Of a stretch of 64,000 nucleotides of DNA, positions 32,922 to 42,244 are shown in pieces. The position numbers and the translations under genes are program-made. This DNA is from Halobacillus naozhouensis (GTDB lineage: Bacteria > Bacillota > Bacilli > Bacillales > Halobacillaceae). The DNA lies in assembly GCF_029714185.1 (NCBI RefSeq), contig NZ_CP121671.1, positions 1,054,001 through 1,118,000 on the forward strand. The letters are read 5' to 3'. Each line of letters opens with the position of its first letter. Position 1 is the first letter of the stretch. The notes beneath the pieces were generated by a model. That model was not told the DNA's origin and did not search any database. It worked only from the letters and a program-made list of their open reading frames with translations.

Positions 32922-34334
32922 ATGGAATTGCAAAATGATCCGACTTTACTTTGGTTTATCGGACTTTATGCCGTTGTCATGATCGGTATTGGAATATTTA
33001 CATCAAAAAAAGTGTCAGGAAGTGAAGACTTCGTTCTGGCTGGAAAGAGTTTGGGCCCTTTCGTATTAATGGGGACACTGCTCGCTACATGGACAGGGAG
33101 CGGAAGTATTTCTGGCGGTGAGACCTCAATGGCCTTCAGTTACGGAATTTGGCCTGCATTAATGCTGATGCTTCCTACGCTGTTAGGTATTATTATTCTT
33201 TATGTCATTGCACCAAAAATCCGTGAATTCGGTAAATTTACAGTATCAGGCATTCTGCAGGCGAAATATGGCCGTAAGTCACGGAATATTGCCAGTGTAA
33301 TTATTATTCTGGCCTATGTAGGAATTGTGTCTTATCAAATGAAGGGCTTTGGTTTTATATTAAACTTGACCACAGGCATGTCTGTAGGATTAGGTACACT
33401 GCTTGGCGGTATCATGATTATCTTTTTAGCGATGATCGGCGGTTTGCGTTCGGTATCCCAAACCGATGCGATCAGTGGCTTTTTAATGGTTGGTGGGCTT
33501 ATCATTACAGTGCCTACGATTATTGCAGTTGCTGGTGGCTGGGGAGACATCGTTGCCAACGTCCCAGAATCTCATATGACAGCAACTGGCGGTTTAACAA
33601 CAATCCAGCTGATGGGTTACCTGCTTCCATCACTGTTTCTATTATTAGGTGACCAAAATATGTATCAGCGCCTTGCTTCATCTAAAGGCGACAGTTCTGC
33701 TAAAAAGGGTCAAATCGGCTGGCTGATTGCCATGATTATCATTTCACCATCTATTTCGATTATTGCCTTCGCCTCACGTTCTATTTTCCCTAATATTGAT
33801 CCTGGGATGGCCTTGATGGCAACAACGCTTGCTTTGCCGACAGTGATTGGCGGAATTTTACTTGCTTCAGCAGCCTCCTTTATCATCACGACAGGTAATT
33901 CCTATCTGCTATCTGCAGCGACCAACTTGACATATGATATTTATAGCAATTATGTTGATAAAGAAGCCTCAGATAAAAAATTGTTGGGCATGACACGTCT
34001 TTTCATCGTTATACTGGGTGTGCTTTCTTACTTGCTGATTAGGTATTTCCCAACTGTACTCAGCGTACAAATGTATGCTTACACCGTATATGGAGCCGGT
34101 TTAACACCAGCATTACTCGCTGTCTTCTTCTGGAAACGTGTCAATGCGATCGGCGGCATTTCTTCTATGCTATCAGGGGTAGTAGCCACATTAGTATGGG
34201 AATTGATCTTGCAAAAGCCGTTCGATATCAATAGTGTCGTTATTGCCGTTCCGATTGCCGTTATTGTCTTGATTGTGGTTACGCTTATGACAACAAGTGG
34301 TAATGGGAACAATCGTGAACCAGTGAATGCTTAA
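32922..34334 (+). CDS. Sodium:solute symporter family transporter
   Basis: 470 residues, about 13 membrane helices, SSS family (same fold as PutP and PanF). Early motif VSGSEDFVLAGKSLGPFVLMGTLLATWTGSGSI is typical of the sodium site; ASFIITTGNSYLLSAATNLTYDIY is the family's helix 8 signature. The ribosome binding site (AGGAG) is about 14 nt upstream, longer than usual. Substrate not predictable; the gene lies between trp and glycolate loci and may be independent. Confidence 0.88.
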   Translation: MELQNDPTLLWFIGLYAVVMIGIGIFTSKKVSGSEDFVLAGKSLGPFVLMGTLLATWTGSGSISGGETSMAFSYGIWPALMLMLPTLLGIIILYVIAPKIREFGKFTVSGILQAKYGRKSRNIASVIIILAYVGIVSYQMKGFGFILNLTTGMSVGLGTLLGGIMIIFLAMIGGLRSVSQTDAISGFLMVGGLIITVPTIIAVAGGWGDIVANVPESHMTATGGLTTIQLMGYLLPSLFLLLGDQNMYQRLASSKGDSSAKKGQIGWLIAMIIISPSISIIAFASRSIFPNIDPGMALMATTLALPTVIGGILLASAASFIITTGNSYLLSAATNLTYDIYSNYVDKEASDKKLLGMTRLFIVILGVLSYLLIRYFPTVLSVQMYAYTVYGAGLTPALLAVFFWKRVNAIGGISSMLSGVVATLVWELILQKPFDINSVVIAVPIAVIVLIVVTLMTTSGNGNNREPVNA

Positions 34335-34345
34335 TAAGAATGAAT

Positions 34346-34374
34346 AAGCCTCCCTTTTGTTGCAGGGAGGCTTT
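34346..34374 (+). terminator. Terminator of the symporter gene
   Basis: AAGCCTCCCT (34346-34355) and AGGGAGGCTT with 8-nt loop and T-run. Confidence 0.85.
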
Positions 34375-34457
34375 CATTATATGAAATGTACAATTATTTA
34401 AAAAAAGTATTGATTAGATAAAGTTGAAACGATATAATAATTATTGTCGATTCAGAC

Positions 34458-34530
34458 GGGGCATTAGCTCAGCTGGGAGAGCGCTACACTGGCAGTGTAG
34501 AGGTCAGCGGTTCGAGCCCGCTATGCTCCA
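34458..34530 (+). tRNA. tRNA-Ala (anticodon GGC)
   Basis: Cloverleaf readable by eye: acceptor GGGGCAT/ATGCTCC with the G3-U70 pair typical of alanine tRNA; D-arm TTAGCTCAGCTGGGAGAGC; anticodon loop CTGGCAG with GGC at 34491-34493; T-loop GGTTCGAGCCC. Discriminator A at 34530; CCA is not encoded. Reads GCC/GCU codons. Confidence 0.97.
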
Positions 34531-34548
34531 TTACTACAGAAATACCTT

Positions 34549-34575
34549 AAACCCCTGTTTTAGCAGGGGTTTTTC
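34549..34575 (+). terminator. Terminator after the tRNA gene
   Basis: AAACCCCTG and CAGGGGTTTTT with a 6-nt loop. Confidence 0.85.
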
Positions 34576-34612
34576 TTATGCTTACTCCAAGTAAAAAGTA
34601 GTAACCCCGATT

Positions 34613-35494
34613 TTACGTCACAAACCCCTTCGCCATCGCGATAAATTCCCGGACACTGTACGGTAAGTACTTATTCTTCTTCCACACCATCCCTAACTCA
34701 AGGTTGATATTAGAATTCGTTAAGGAAACCGCCTTTATCTCCGGATTATTAATTTTTTCACAGATTTTACTGGGTAACAAGGCGATCCCGAGCTTAGCTT
34801 CAACCATTTCAATCATAAAATCTTTTTGCGAACTGTGGCAGACGACTTTCGGTTCGAATCCTTTCAATCCACACTCTTCCATAATCCGGTCATGGAGAGT
34901 AAAGTCTTCTCGATACAAAATAAAGGGTTCATTTTGCAATCCCGATAAATCGACGGATGGGTGCTCGGCTAATGGGTGAGAGCTAGGTACGATTAACATT
35001 AAAGGATCTTTGATAACTCTGACGATTTCAAAGTTTTCTTTTTTTATAGGAGTATTGCAAATCAAGCCAATATCGAGGGAACCTTCATCCACTCCGCGCT
35101 TAATTTCCTTCGAGCCTACCTCCGTTAAACTGATTTCAATGAATGGATAAATTTCTTTGAAATGAGTAATCAGTTTTGAGAAAAAAGCTGCTCCAATAAT
35201 GGGAGGGATGCCGATTCTTATTTCACCTTTTTTTAATTCCATAATATCTGTAAGTTCTGATGTTAAGTTAGAGAACGCCTCGAGCACATCCTTGGCATTG
35301 GCTAACACGGCTTTTCCGGCATCTGTTAATTCGAGGTGTTTGGATCGATAGAATAAGGGGACTTCTAATTCATCTTCCAAGTTTTTAACAACTTTACTGA
35401 TGGAAGGTTGAGATACATGTAAGGAAACGGCTGCTTTCGTAAAGCTTAAATGTTTGGCAACTTCTGAGAAATATTCCAAATGTCGAATATCCAT
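34613..35494 (-). CDS. LysR family regulator, likely of the glycolate cluster
   Basis: 293 residues with N-terminal winged helix (MDIRHLEYFSEVAKHLSFTKAAVSLHVSQPSISKVVKNLE) and a C-terminal effector domain. Divergent from malate synthase G, with about 250 bp between them, the usual layout for a LysR protein controlling its neighbour. It resembles the CidR/YwbI/CcpC group more than the E. coli GlcC (which is GntR-type), so the effector (glycolate, glyoxylate or other) is inferred from context only. GGAGG site before the ATG. Confidence 0.9.
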   Translation of the reverse strand: MDIRHLEYFSEVAKHLSFTKAAVSLHVSQPSISKVVKNLEDELEVPLFYRSKHLELTDAGKAVLANAKDVLEAFSNLTSELTDIMELKKGEIRIGIPPIIGAAFFSKLITHFKEIYPFIEISLTEVGSKEIKRGVDEGSLDIGLICNTPIKKENFEIVRVIKDPLMLIVPSSHPLAEHPSVDLSGLQNEPFILYREDFTLHDRIMEECGLKGFEPKVVCHSSQKDFMIEMVEAKLGIALLPSKICEKINNPEIKAVSLTNSNINLELGMVWKKNKYLPYSVREFIAMAKGFVT

Positions 35495-35566
35495 AGAATT
35501 CCTCCAGTTTTTAGCGAAAAATCAATTATAACTAAATTGAATACATCACATTCTATATATGTATTT

Positions 35567-35595
35567 TTGGTGTCTGAATATTTATTATATTATAA
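35567..35595 (+). promoter_or_regulatory. Promoter of malate synthase G
   Basis: TTGGTG (35567-35572), 17 bp, TTATAA (35590-35595). The expected start (about 35602) coincides with the beginning of the structured leader. Upstream ATAACTAAATTGAAT is a possible LysR-type site. Confidence 0.5.
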
Positions 35596-35601
35596 AAGGT
35601 G

Positions 35602-35715
35602 AGACGCGGGAAGGTGTAGCTGAATGGAAGGCCGAATATATTGGAAAGGCCCTCAGCTGCGAGTGAAATGCAGAAACAGTTGCGGGAACTCGTCAAGAAT
35701 GCATTCCGCCAGTAA
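35602..35715 (+). promoter_or_regulatory. Structured leader RNA of unknown class before malate synthase G
   Basis: The whole leader can fold into a three-way junction. P1: GCGGGAA (35606-35612) with TTCCGC (35704-35709). P2: GTAGCTGA (35616-35623) with TCAGCTGC (35653-35660), 8 bp, capped by GGCC/GGCC (35630-35633, 35648-35651). P3: GAGT (35661-35664) with ACTC (35688-35691) and a purine-rich loop. I compared it in memory with glycine, SAM, TPP, lysine, cobalamin, c-di-GMP, c-di-AMP, ZTP, THF and guanidine switches, and it matches none. No terminator follows; the coding ribosome binding site (AAGGAGG) lies about 20 nt downstream. Confidence 0.5.
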
Positions 35716-35744
35716 ACCTATTCATTTTAAGGAGGAAATGACCT

Positions 35745-37925
35745 ATGAAGGAATACGTCCAAATTGAAAATCTTCAAGTATCCCCTGTTTTATATGAATT
35801 TATTAATTCGGAAGCCCTACCTGGAAGCGGACTGACAGGTGAGGAGTTTTGGCATGGTTTAGCAGCTATCATTCAAGATCTTTCTCCCAAAAATAAGCGC
35901 TTGTTAGCTAAAAGAGATAAAATGCAACAGCAGATAAATGAGTGGCATAAAGAACATAAGCATGATTTTGACAAAGAAAATTACAAGTCGTTTTTAAAAG
36001 AGATTCAATACTTGGAACCACCTGTGGAAGAGGCACAAATCACTACTGAACATGTGGACGATGAGATTGCACATCAGGCAGGTCCTCAGCTTGTGGTGCC
36101 CGTGAATAATGCTCGTTATGCGATCAATGCAGCAAATGCTCGTTGGGGAAGCCTGTATGATGCTCTTTACGGAACTGACGTGATTAGTGAAGAGGATGGG
36201 GCGGAAATAGGAAGATCATACAATCCTCTCCGCGGTGAGAAGGTCATTGCTTATGCTAAGGAGTTTTTAGATCGAGTTGTACCTTTACAACAAGGGTCCC
36301 ATAAAGAAGTAGAGGTTTACTTCGTCAATAGCGGCAAATTAGCTGCTACGTTAAGTAATGGCAAAACAGTCGGTCTAAAAGAACACGAACAGTTGACAGG
36401 ATATACTGGGCAACCGCAGCAACCTGAAGCCCTCTTAATTAAAAACAATGGCATTCATTTTGAAATCGCAATTGATCGAGACGATTCAATCGGGAAAACA
36501 GACAAGGCTGGTGTAAAGGATATTCTTGTGGAATCCGCCTTAACGACCATTATGGACTGCGAAGATTCGGTTGCTGCGGTCGACGCTGAGGATAAGGTAC
36601 TCGTCTATAGCAATTTACTAGGTTTATATAAAGGGGATTTATCAACAACGTTTACAAAAGGTGACCGAACGATTACGAGAACATTAAACCCTGATCGGAC
36701 GTACTTTTCACCAGAGGGAGAGGAATTCTCGCTACCTGGACGTTCGCTCATGTTTGTCCGTAATGTCGGTCATCTAATGACAAGCGATGCTGTACTTGAT
36801 AAGGATGGAAACGAAGTTCCTGAAGGGGTATTAGATACTGTTATCACCGGTTTGTTAGGGAAACATGATGTATTAAGAAATGGAAACTATCAAAATTCTA
36901 CTCAAGGTTCAGTTTATATTGTTAAGCCAAAAATGCATGGGTCCGAGGAAGTCGCGTTCGCGAATGAACTCTTTAATCGTACGGAAGACTTGCTTGATTT
37001 AGACCGTAATACGTTAAAAATTGGCGTAATGGATGAAGAACGTCGTACTACTTTAAACTTAAAAGCAGCTATTCATGAAGTAAAAGAGCGGATCGTCTTC
37101 ATTAATACAGGTTTCCTCGATCGAACGGGTGATGAGATCCATACTTCCATGGAAGCGCATGGTCCAATGATCCGTAAGAATGACATGAAGTCTTCGAAGT
37201 GGCTTCAAGGCTATGAGAAATCGAATGTAAAAGCAGGAATGGAAAGTGGATTACAGGGCAGGGCGCAAATCGGTAAAGGGATGTGGGCGATGCCGAACAT
37301 GATGAAAGCCATGATGGAACAGAAAGGCGGACATCTTGAAGCAGGTGCCAACACTGCGTGGGTACCATCGCCAACCGCGGCTACTTTGCACGCACTGCAT
37401 TATCATGAGGTAGATGTACGCGATGTACAAAATCATTTATCACAATCACTAACGGACCAGCAGGATGATATTTTAGCAATTCCGTTAACAGCTGATCCGC
37501 AGTGGACTCCAGAGGAAGTGCAGGAAGAACTGGATAATAATGCTCAAGGGATTCTAGGCTACGTTGTGCGCTGGGTGGAGCAAGGAGTTGGCTGTTCGAC
37601 AGTACCTGATATTAATAATGTCGGGCTGATGGAAGACCGTGCCACATTAAGAATCTCTAGCCAGCATATCGCGAATTGGCTTCATCACGGAGTATGCTCG
37701 GAGGAACAGGTGCTGGAAACATTAAAACGAATGGCTAAAGTAGTGGATCAGCAAAATGCTTCTGATCCAGAGTATCGAAATATGGCTCCGGACTATGACG
37801 ATTCTGTAGCTTTTCAAGCTGCTTGTGACTTGGTATTTAAAGGTTTGGAGCAGCCAAGTGGGTACACTGAGCCGATTCTTCATCGTCGTCGGATTGAAGC
37901 GAAAAGCCGGGTCCACGCTAAATAA
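35745..37925 (+). CDS. glcB: Malate synthase G
   Basis: Condenses glyoxylate with acetyl-CoA to malate, the step that feeds glycolate carbon into the TCA cycle. 726 residues, the long G isoform rather than the 530-residue A form. Recognisable blocks: [76 protein letters not shown] region and [34 protein letters not shown] 7 nt before the ATG. First gene of the glycolate cluster. Confidence 0.96.
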   Translation: [726 protein letters not shown]

Positions 37926-37928
37926 TGG

Positions 37929-37962
37929 GAGGTAGGACCATAGTTTATGGTCCTCTTACCTC
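37929..37962 (+). terminator. Hairpin after malate synthase G
   Basis: GAGGT-GGACCATA pairs with TATGGTCC-ACCTC around a 3-nt loop (small bulges). No T-run, so termination would be partial. Confidence 0.45.
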
Positions 37963-38074
37963 ATCATAAAAGCCTTCCATATATTTTTTTTGAGATTATT
38001 TTTTGAATATTTAAATATTTTGTCGAAATATGCAGGGTTACCACACAGCAAGCTTTCATAGGAGGCGGATGGTC

Positions 38075-39367
38075 ATGGAGCTGAAAGAGACCATAAATGA
38101 AAAGAGGATCCCGAATAAAGCGTTTGGTAATAACGGATTGTCTGTACTCACCCCAATATCTGAAAGTGAAATTTCAACTATACTCAAGGCTGCTCAGGAG
38201 GAAAAGAAGAAGGTATCTGTTATGGGCAGGGGAACGAAGCAAGGTTATGGAGGCGGGATGGAAGAGTACGATTATTTGCTATCTTTAGCTAAGTATAAGG
38301 GGATTGTTGAACATACTGTCGGGGATATGACGGTGACTGTAAAACCTGGTACGACTATATCGGAACTACAGAATTACTTGCATGAGCATAATCAGATGGT
38401 GGCCATAGACCCCGACTGGCCTGGTGATTCGACAGTTGGCGGTGTTATTGCAGCGAACGAAAGTGGACCCAAACGGTTAACGTATGGATCAGCACGGGAT
38501 CTGGTGATTGGTTTACGGATTGTATATCCAGACGGAAGTGTGATTCGTACAGGAGGTAAAGTCGTAAAAAATGTCGCGGGCTATGATATGAACAAGCTTT
38601 TTATTGGATCGATGGGTACTCTTGGAGTGATTTCTGAAATCACATTAAAATTGCGCCCTGCCCCTAAGTATGAGAGCTTAGTAATCCTCTCCGCAGCGGA
38701 AGACCAGCTTGAGAAATTGCGAGCATTTGCAGTTCAGCTGCAGGATTCGATGCTGGAACCGGGTTCATTGGAATTACTGAATCCAACGCTATCCTATAAT
38801 CTACTTAATAAACACGAGTATACCTTATTAATCTCATTTGAAGATGTAGAAAGTTCGGTTCAATACCAAGAGAATTGGGTGGAAAATCACAAACCTGCGG
38901 GAACAAAAACAACCCGATTATCGGTACAGGAATCCAAAGATTTTTGGGCTCAATTTACTGCGAACGCTCCGAATTGCTTACACGAACTGTGTGACAGTGA
39001 TGAGGTAGAGGGAATTCTGAAAATAGGAAGTAAAAACTTAGATGTGTTCGAGATTATTGAAGAAAGTCATAGTATTCAAGAAAAATACGATATGAAGGTG
39101 GAATCCCACGGTGGAGCAGGTCACGGGATAAGTCATATCCTTTTGAAAGGATCAGAAACGAGTATGAAGCTGGCGATTCCATATATCAGAAATATTGCTG
39201 AACAAAAGAGTGGTCATGCTACTATCAAATATTTACCGCTTACCCTTCGAACAGAATTAAACGTCTGGGGAAGTCCTCCTTCCTACTTTTTCTTATTCAA
39301 AGGCATTAAGGAAAAAGTAGATCCCCATAACACGTTAAATTATAAGAGGTTCATAGGAGGGATATAG
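38075..39367 (+). CDS. glcE: Glycolate oxidase FAD-binding subunit GlcE
   Basis: FAD_binding_4 protein, 430 residues from ATG 38075; AGGAGG lies 9 nt upstream, and ATG 38069 is too close. FAD-binding block VSVMGRGTKQGYGGG and the GGVIAANESGPKRLTYGSARDLVIGLRIVYPDGS repeat of the family. Forms the three-part glycolate dehydrogenase with GlcF and GlcD, oxidising glycolate to glyoxylate. The stop is directly followed by glcF. Confidence 0.9.
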   Translation: MELKETINEKRIPNKAFGNNGLSVLTPISESEISTILKAAQEEKKKVSVMGRGTKQGYGGGMEEYDYLLSLAKYKGIVEHTVGDMTVTVKPGTTISELQNYLHEHNQMVAIDPDWPGDSTVGGVIAANESGPKRLTYGSARDLVIGLRIVYPDGSVIRTGGKVVKNVAGYDMNKLFIGSMGTLGVISEITLKLRPAPKYESLVILSAAEDQLEKLRAFAVQLQDSMLEPGSLELLNPTLSYNLLNKHEYTLLISFEDVESSVQYQENWVENHKPAGTKTTRLSVQESKDFWAQFTANAPNCLHELCDSDEVEGILKIGSKNLDVFEIIEESHSIQEKYDMKVESHGGAGHGISHILLKGSETSMKLAIPYIRNIAEQKSGHATIKYLPLTLRTELNVWGSPPSYFFLFKGIKEKVDPHNTLNYKRFIGGI

Positions 39368-39368
39368 G

Positions 39369-40754
39369 ATGTTGGTAGAAAAAGTGAAAAACAATGAGCC
39401 TGTTTGTTCGACTGCCAGCCTAAGCAATTATTTTCCTGAAGATCATCCTGATGAGAATAAATGGGCTGACTGTGTGCATTGCGGCATGTGTCTGGAGTCT
39501 TGTCCAACGTATTTAGAAACAGGACAAGAACAGCATTCACCGAGAGGGCGTGTCCATTTAATAAAATCCGTTGCGGAAGGGAAGATCGAATTAAACGAGG
39601 AGTTTATGGACCCGATTTTTCAATGCCTTGATTGCCGTGCATGTACGACAGCTTGTCCGGCAGATGTCGATGTTGGTGGCCTGATTGAAGAAGCACGAGG
39701 TCAAGTTCGTAAGGCGATACCGCTGACAGGTGTAAAGGGTGCAGTGAGCAAGTTTTTCCTGCAGGGGCTATTTCCTCACAAGAAGCGTTTAAATACCGTT
39801 AGTGGTCTTCTAAGATTTTATCAAACGAGTGGGCTTCAAAAGGCTGTCCGTAAGACTGGAGCAATTCGTGTGATGCCTAATCACCTTGCTGACATGGAAT
39901 CAATCATGCCAAGGGTCAAAACATCCGTGCAAAGTAAATACAAGGATGTAGGGGGGGTTCCAGCAAAAGGAGAAGTAAAATCACGAGTAGCGATGCTTAC
40001 TGGATGTATTATGGACGTTATGTTCAGTGACATTAACCAATCAACGATTAACGTTTTGACCCATAATGGAAATGAAGTTGCTCTTCCTAAAAATCAGACA
40101 TGTTGTGGGGCTCTTCATGTTCATGCTGGTGATCGAGATACAGGAAAAAAGCTAGCTAAACAGAATATTATGGCCTTTGAAGAATCAGAAAAAGTCGTAG
40201 TTAATGCGGCCGGATGTGGGTGTGCGTTAAAGGAGTACCCAGAATTATTTAAAGATAATCCTGAATGGAGAGCAAGAGCGGAATCATTTTCAGCAAAGGT
40301 AGAGGACATTTCTAAATACTTATATGACAACGGTTACGAGAAACCAAAAAGGGAGCTGAATAAAAAAATTACGTACCATGATGCGTGCCATTTGGCTCAT
40401 GGGCAGGGGGTCCGTCACGAGCCTCGACAGCTCATCAAGGACATACCTGGAGTGGAATATATTGAACAGCCTCATGCAGATACATGTTGTGGCAGTGCCG
40501 GAATCTATAACATTACCAATCCGAAAATGGCAGACTCTGTGCTAGAAAGAAAGATGGAAAATGTTCCTGAGGATGTAGAGATGATTTCGATGGGGAACCC
40601 CGGATGCATGCTTCAGATGGCTTTAGGTGTTCAAAAGTACGGTAGAAAGGCAGAGATTGTTCATACCGTGCAATTGCTAGATTGGGCTTATCAAAAGGAT
40701 CAGGAACAAGGAAATCTAGACAAAGATAAATTTTTATCCGCCAGAGAGGGGTGA
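39369..40754 (+). CDS. glcF: Glycolate oxidase iron-sulfur subunit GlcF
   Basis: 461 residues. Two 4Fe-4S ferredoxin clusters: CVHCGMCLESCPTY (about 37-50) and CLDCRACTTACPADV (about 87-101). Two CCG-domain cysteine motifs further on (QTCCGALHVHAG; DTCCGSAGIYNI). Passes electrons from the flavin subunits to the respiratory chain. Its ATG follows the glcE stop by one base, with AGGAGG inside glcE; its stop overlaps the glcD start region. Confidence 0.93.
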   Translation: MLVEKVKNNEPVCSTASLSNYFPEDHPDENKWADCVHCGMCLESCPTYLETGQEQHSPRGRVHLIKSVAEGKIELNEEFMDPIFQCLDCRACTTACPADVDVGGLIEEARGQVRKAIPLTGVKGAVSKFFLQGLFPHKKRLNTVSGLLRFYQTSGLQKAVRKTGAIRVMPNHLADMESIMPRVKTSVQSKYKDVGGVPAKGEVKSRVAMLTGCIMDVMFSDINQSTINVLTHNGNEVALPKNQTCCGALHVHAGDRDTGKKLAKQNIMAFEESEKVVVNAAGCGCALKEYPELFKDNPEWRARAESFSAKVEDISKYLYDNGYEKPKRELNKKITYHDACHLAHGQGVRHEPRQLIKDIPGVEYIEQPHADTCCGSAGIYNITNPKMADSVLERKMENVPEDVEMISMGNPGCMLQMALGVQKYGRKAEIVHTVQLLDWAYQKDQEQGNLDKDKFLSAREG

Positions 40755-40759
40755 ATCCG

Positions 40760-42223
40760 TTGTTCTTGTTAAATAAAAAGAAGCAGTCAAGCGGTGATAG
40801 GCACATTGATCAACTGGCGAACATTGTTGGAACAGACGCGATTCTCTATAAGAAGGCAGACCTTCTATCCTATGATTGTGATGGGTTTGCTATTGAAAAA
40901 GCTCTTCCAAAGGCAGTCGTTTTTCCGAAAAACACCGAAGAGGTTGCGGCTTTGGTTAAGTATTGTTCTGAGCACCAACTACCTTTCCTGGCTAGAGGGG
41001 CCGGAACGGGGTTGAGCGGAGGAGCCATACCCCTGCATGAAGAAGTGATCATCAGTTTGGTCAAGATGAAGAAGTTGATCAGCGTTGATTACGAAAACAG
41101 GCAGGCTGTGGTACAGCCAGGATTTGTTAATTTGAAATTAACGAACTCTATTTCTGACAAAGGATATTACTATGCACCGGATCCATCTAGTCAATATGTG
41201 TGTACCATCGGAGGGAATGTTGCGGAAAATGCCGGGGGAGCACATTGTTTAAAGTATGGGGTTACAACTAATCATATATTAGGTCTTGAAGTCGTGCTTC
41301 CCGATGGTGAAGTCATAGAGGTCAGCGAAAATGGGATTCCTGATACTCCGGGTTATGACCTATTAGGCTTGTTGACAGGTTCTGAGGGAACACTTGGGAT
41401 TGTTACGAAGATCACAGTCCGGATTTTGAAAAATCCGCAAGGGAAACAAACGGTACTTGCCTATTTTGATGATGTGAAAGATGGAAGTTACGCGGTATCA
41501 GATATTGTCTCGGCAGGGATTGTTCCTGCTGCTCTAGAAATGATGGATAAAATTGCGATTGAAGGTGTAGAGGCGGGATCTTTTCCAGTAGGTCATCCAA
41601 AAGATATCGAAGCCTTACTGCTCATTGAAGTTGATGGCATTACGGCGGGTATTGATGAACAAATTGAGGAAATATTGAACGTTTGCCATCAACGAAAGGT
41701 AAGAGAGGTAAAAGTGGCTCAAAGCGAGGCGGAAAGAGGGGCCTGGTGGGCCAATCGAAAAACCGGCTTTGGAGCGATGGGGGCGATATCACCAGATTAT
41801 CTTGTGCAGGACGGAGTCATCCCAAGGAGCACCCTTCCTGAAGTATTAAACAACATATCAAAGATAAGCAAAGAATACGGTTTGAGAATTGCTAACATTT
41901 TTCACGCAGGAGATGGGAACCTGCATCCATTAATTCTATTCGATTCCAGAGTCCCAGGTGACACCGAGAAGGCTTTGAAAGCAGGAACGGCATGTTTGAA
42001 AGCTTGCGCTGACGTCGGTGGTTCGATAACCGGGGAACATGGTGTCGGGATTGAAAAGAAAGAAGAAATGCGATTCATATTTTCAGATGAGGAGCTTGAG
42101 GCACAAACGAAAATCCGCGAAGTGTTCAACCCGGAAAATTTATTAAATCAAGGGAAGCTGTTCCCGACGCCAAGTCGCTGCATGGACGTGAAAAAGGTTG
42201 TAAAAGATACTGTAGCCCATTAA
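40760..42223 (+). CDS. glcD: Glycolate oxidase FAD-linked subunit GlcD
   Basis: 487 residues from TTG 40760, chosen because GAGAGGGGTG is 7 nt upstream; GTG 40751 is in frame but sits on that site. FAD site LPFLARGAGTGLSGGAIPL, then GGNVAENAGGAHCLKYGVTTNHILGLEVVLPDG. C-terminal VGGSITGEHGVGIEKKEEM is the metal/substrate block of the GlcD/D-lactate dehydrogenase family. With GlcE and GlcF forms the glycolate-oxidising complex. Confidence 0.93.
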   Translation: MFLLNKKKQSSGDRHIDQLANIVGTDAILYKKADLLSYDCDGFAIEKALPKAVVFPKNTEEVAALVKYCSEHQLPFLARGAGTGLSGGAIPLHEEVIISLVKMKKLISVDYENRQAVVQPGFVNLKLTNSISDKGYYYAPDPSSQYVCTIGGNVAENAGGAHCLKYGVTTNHILGLEVVLPDGEVIEVSENGIPDTPGYDLLGLLTGSEGTLGIVTKITVRILKNPQGKQTVLAYFDDVKDGSYAVSDIVSAGIVPAALEMMDKIAIEGVEAGSFPVGHPKDIEALLLIEVDGITAGIDEQIEEILNVCHQRKVREVKVAQSEAERGAWWANRKTGFGAMGAISPDYLVQDGVIPRSTLPEVLNNISKISKEYGLRIANIFHAGDGNLHPLILFDSRVPGDTEKALKAGTACLKACADVGGSITGEHGVGIEKKEEMRFIFSDEELEAQTKIREVFNPENLLNQGKLFPTPSRCMDVKKVVKDTVAH

Positions 42224-42244
42224 TAGATCGAGAGGAGTGGAAAG

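Noticed and set aside
35602..35744. Glycine or SAM riboswitch before malate synthase G
   Set aside because: Conserved aptamer sequences of those classes are absent; left as an unidentified structure.
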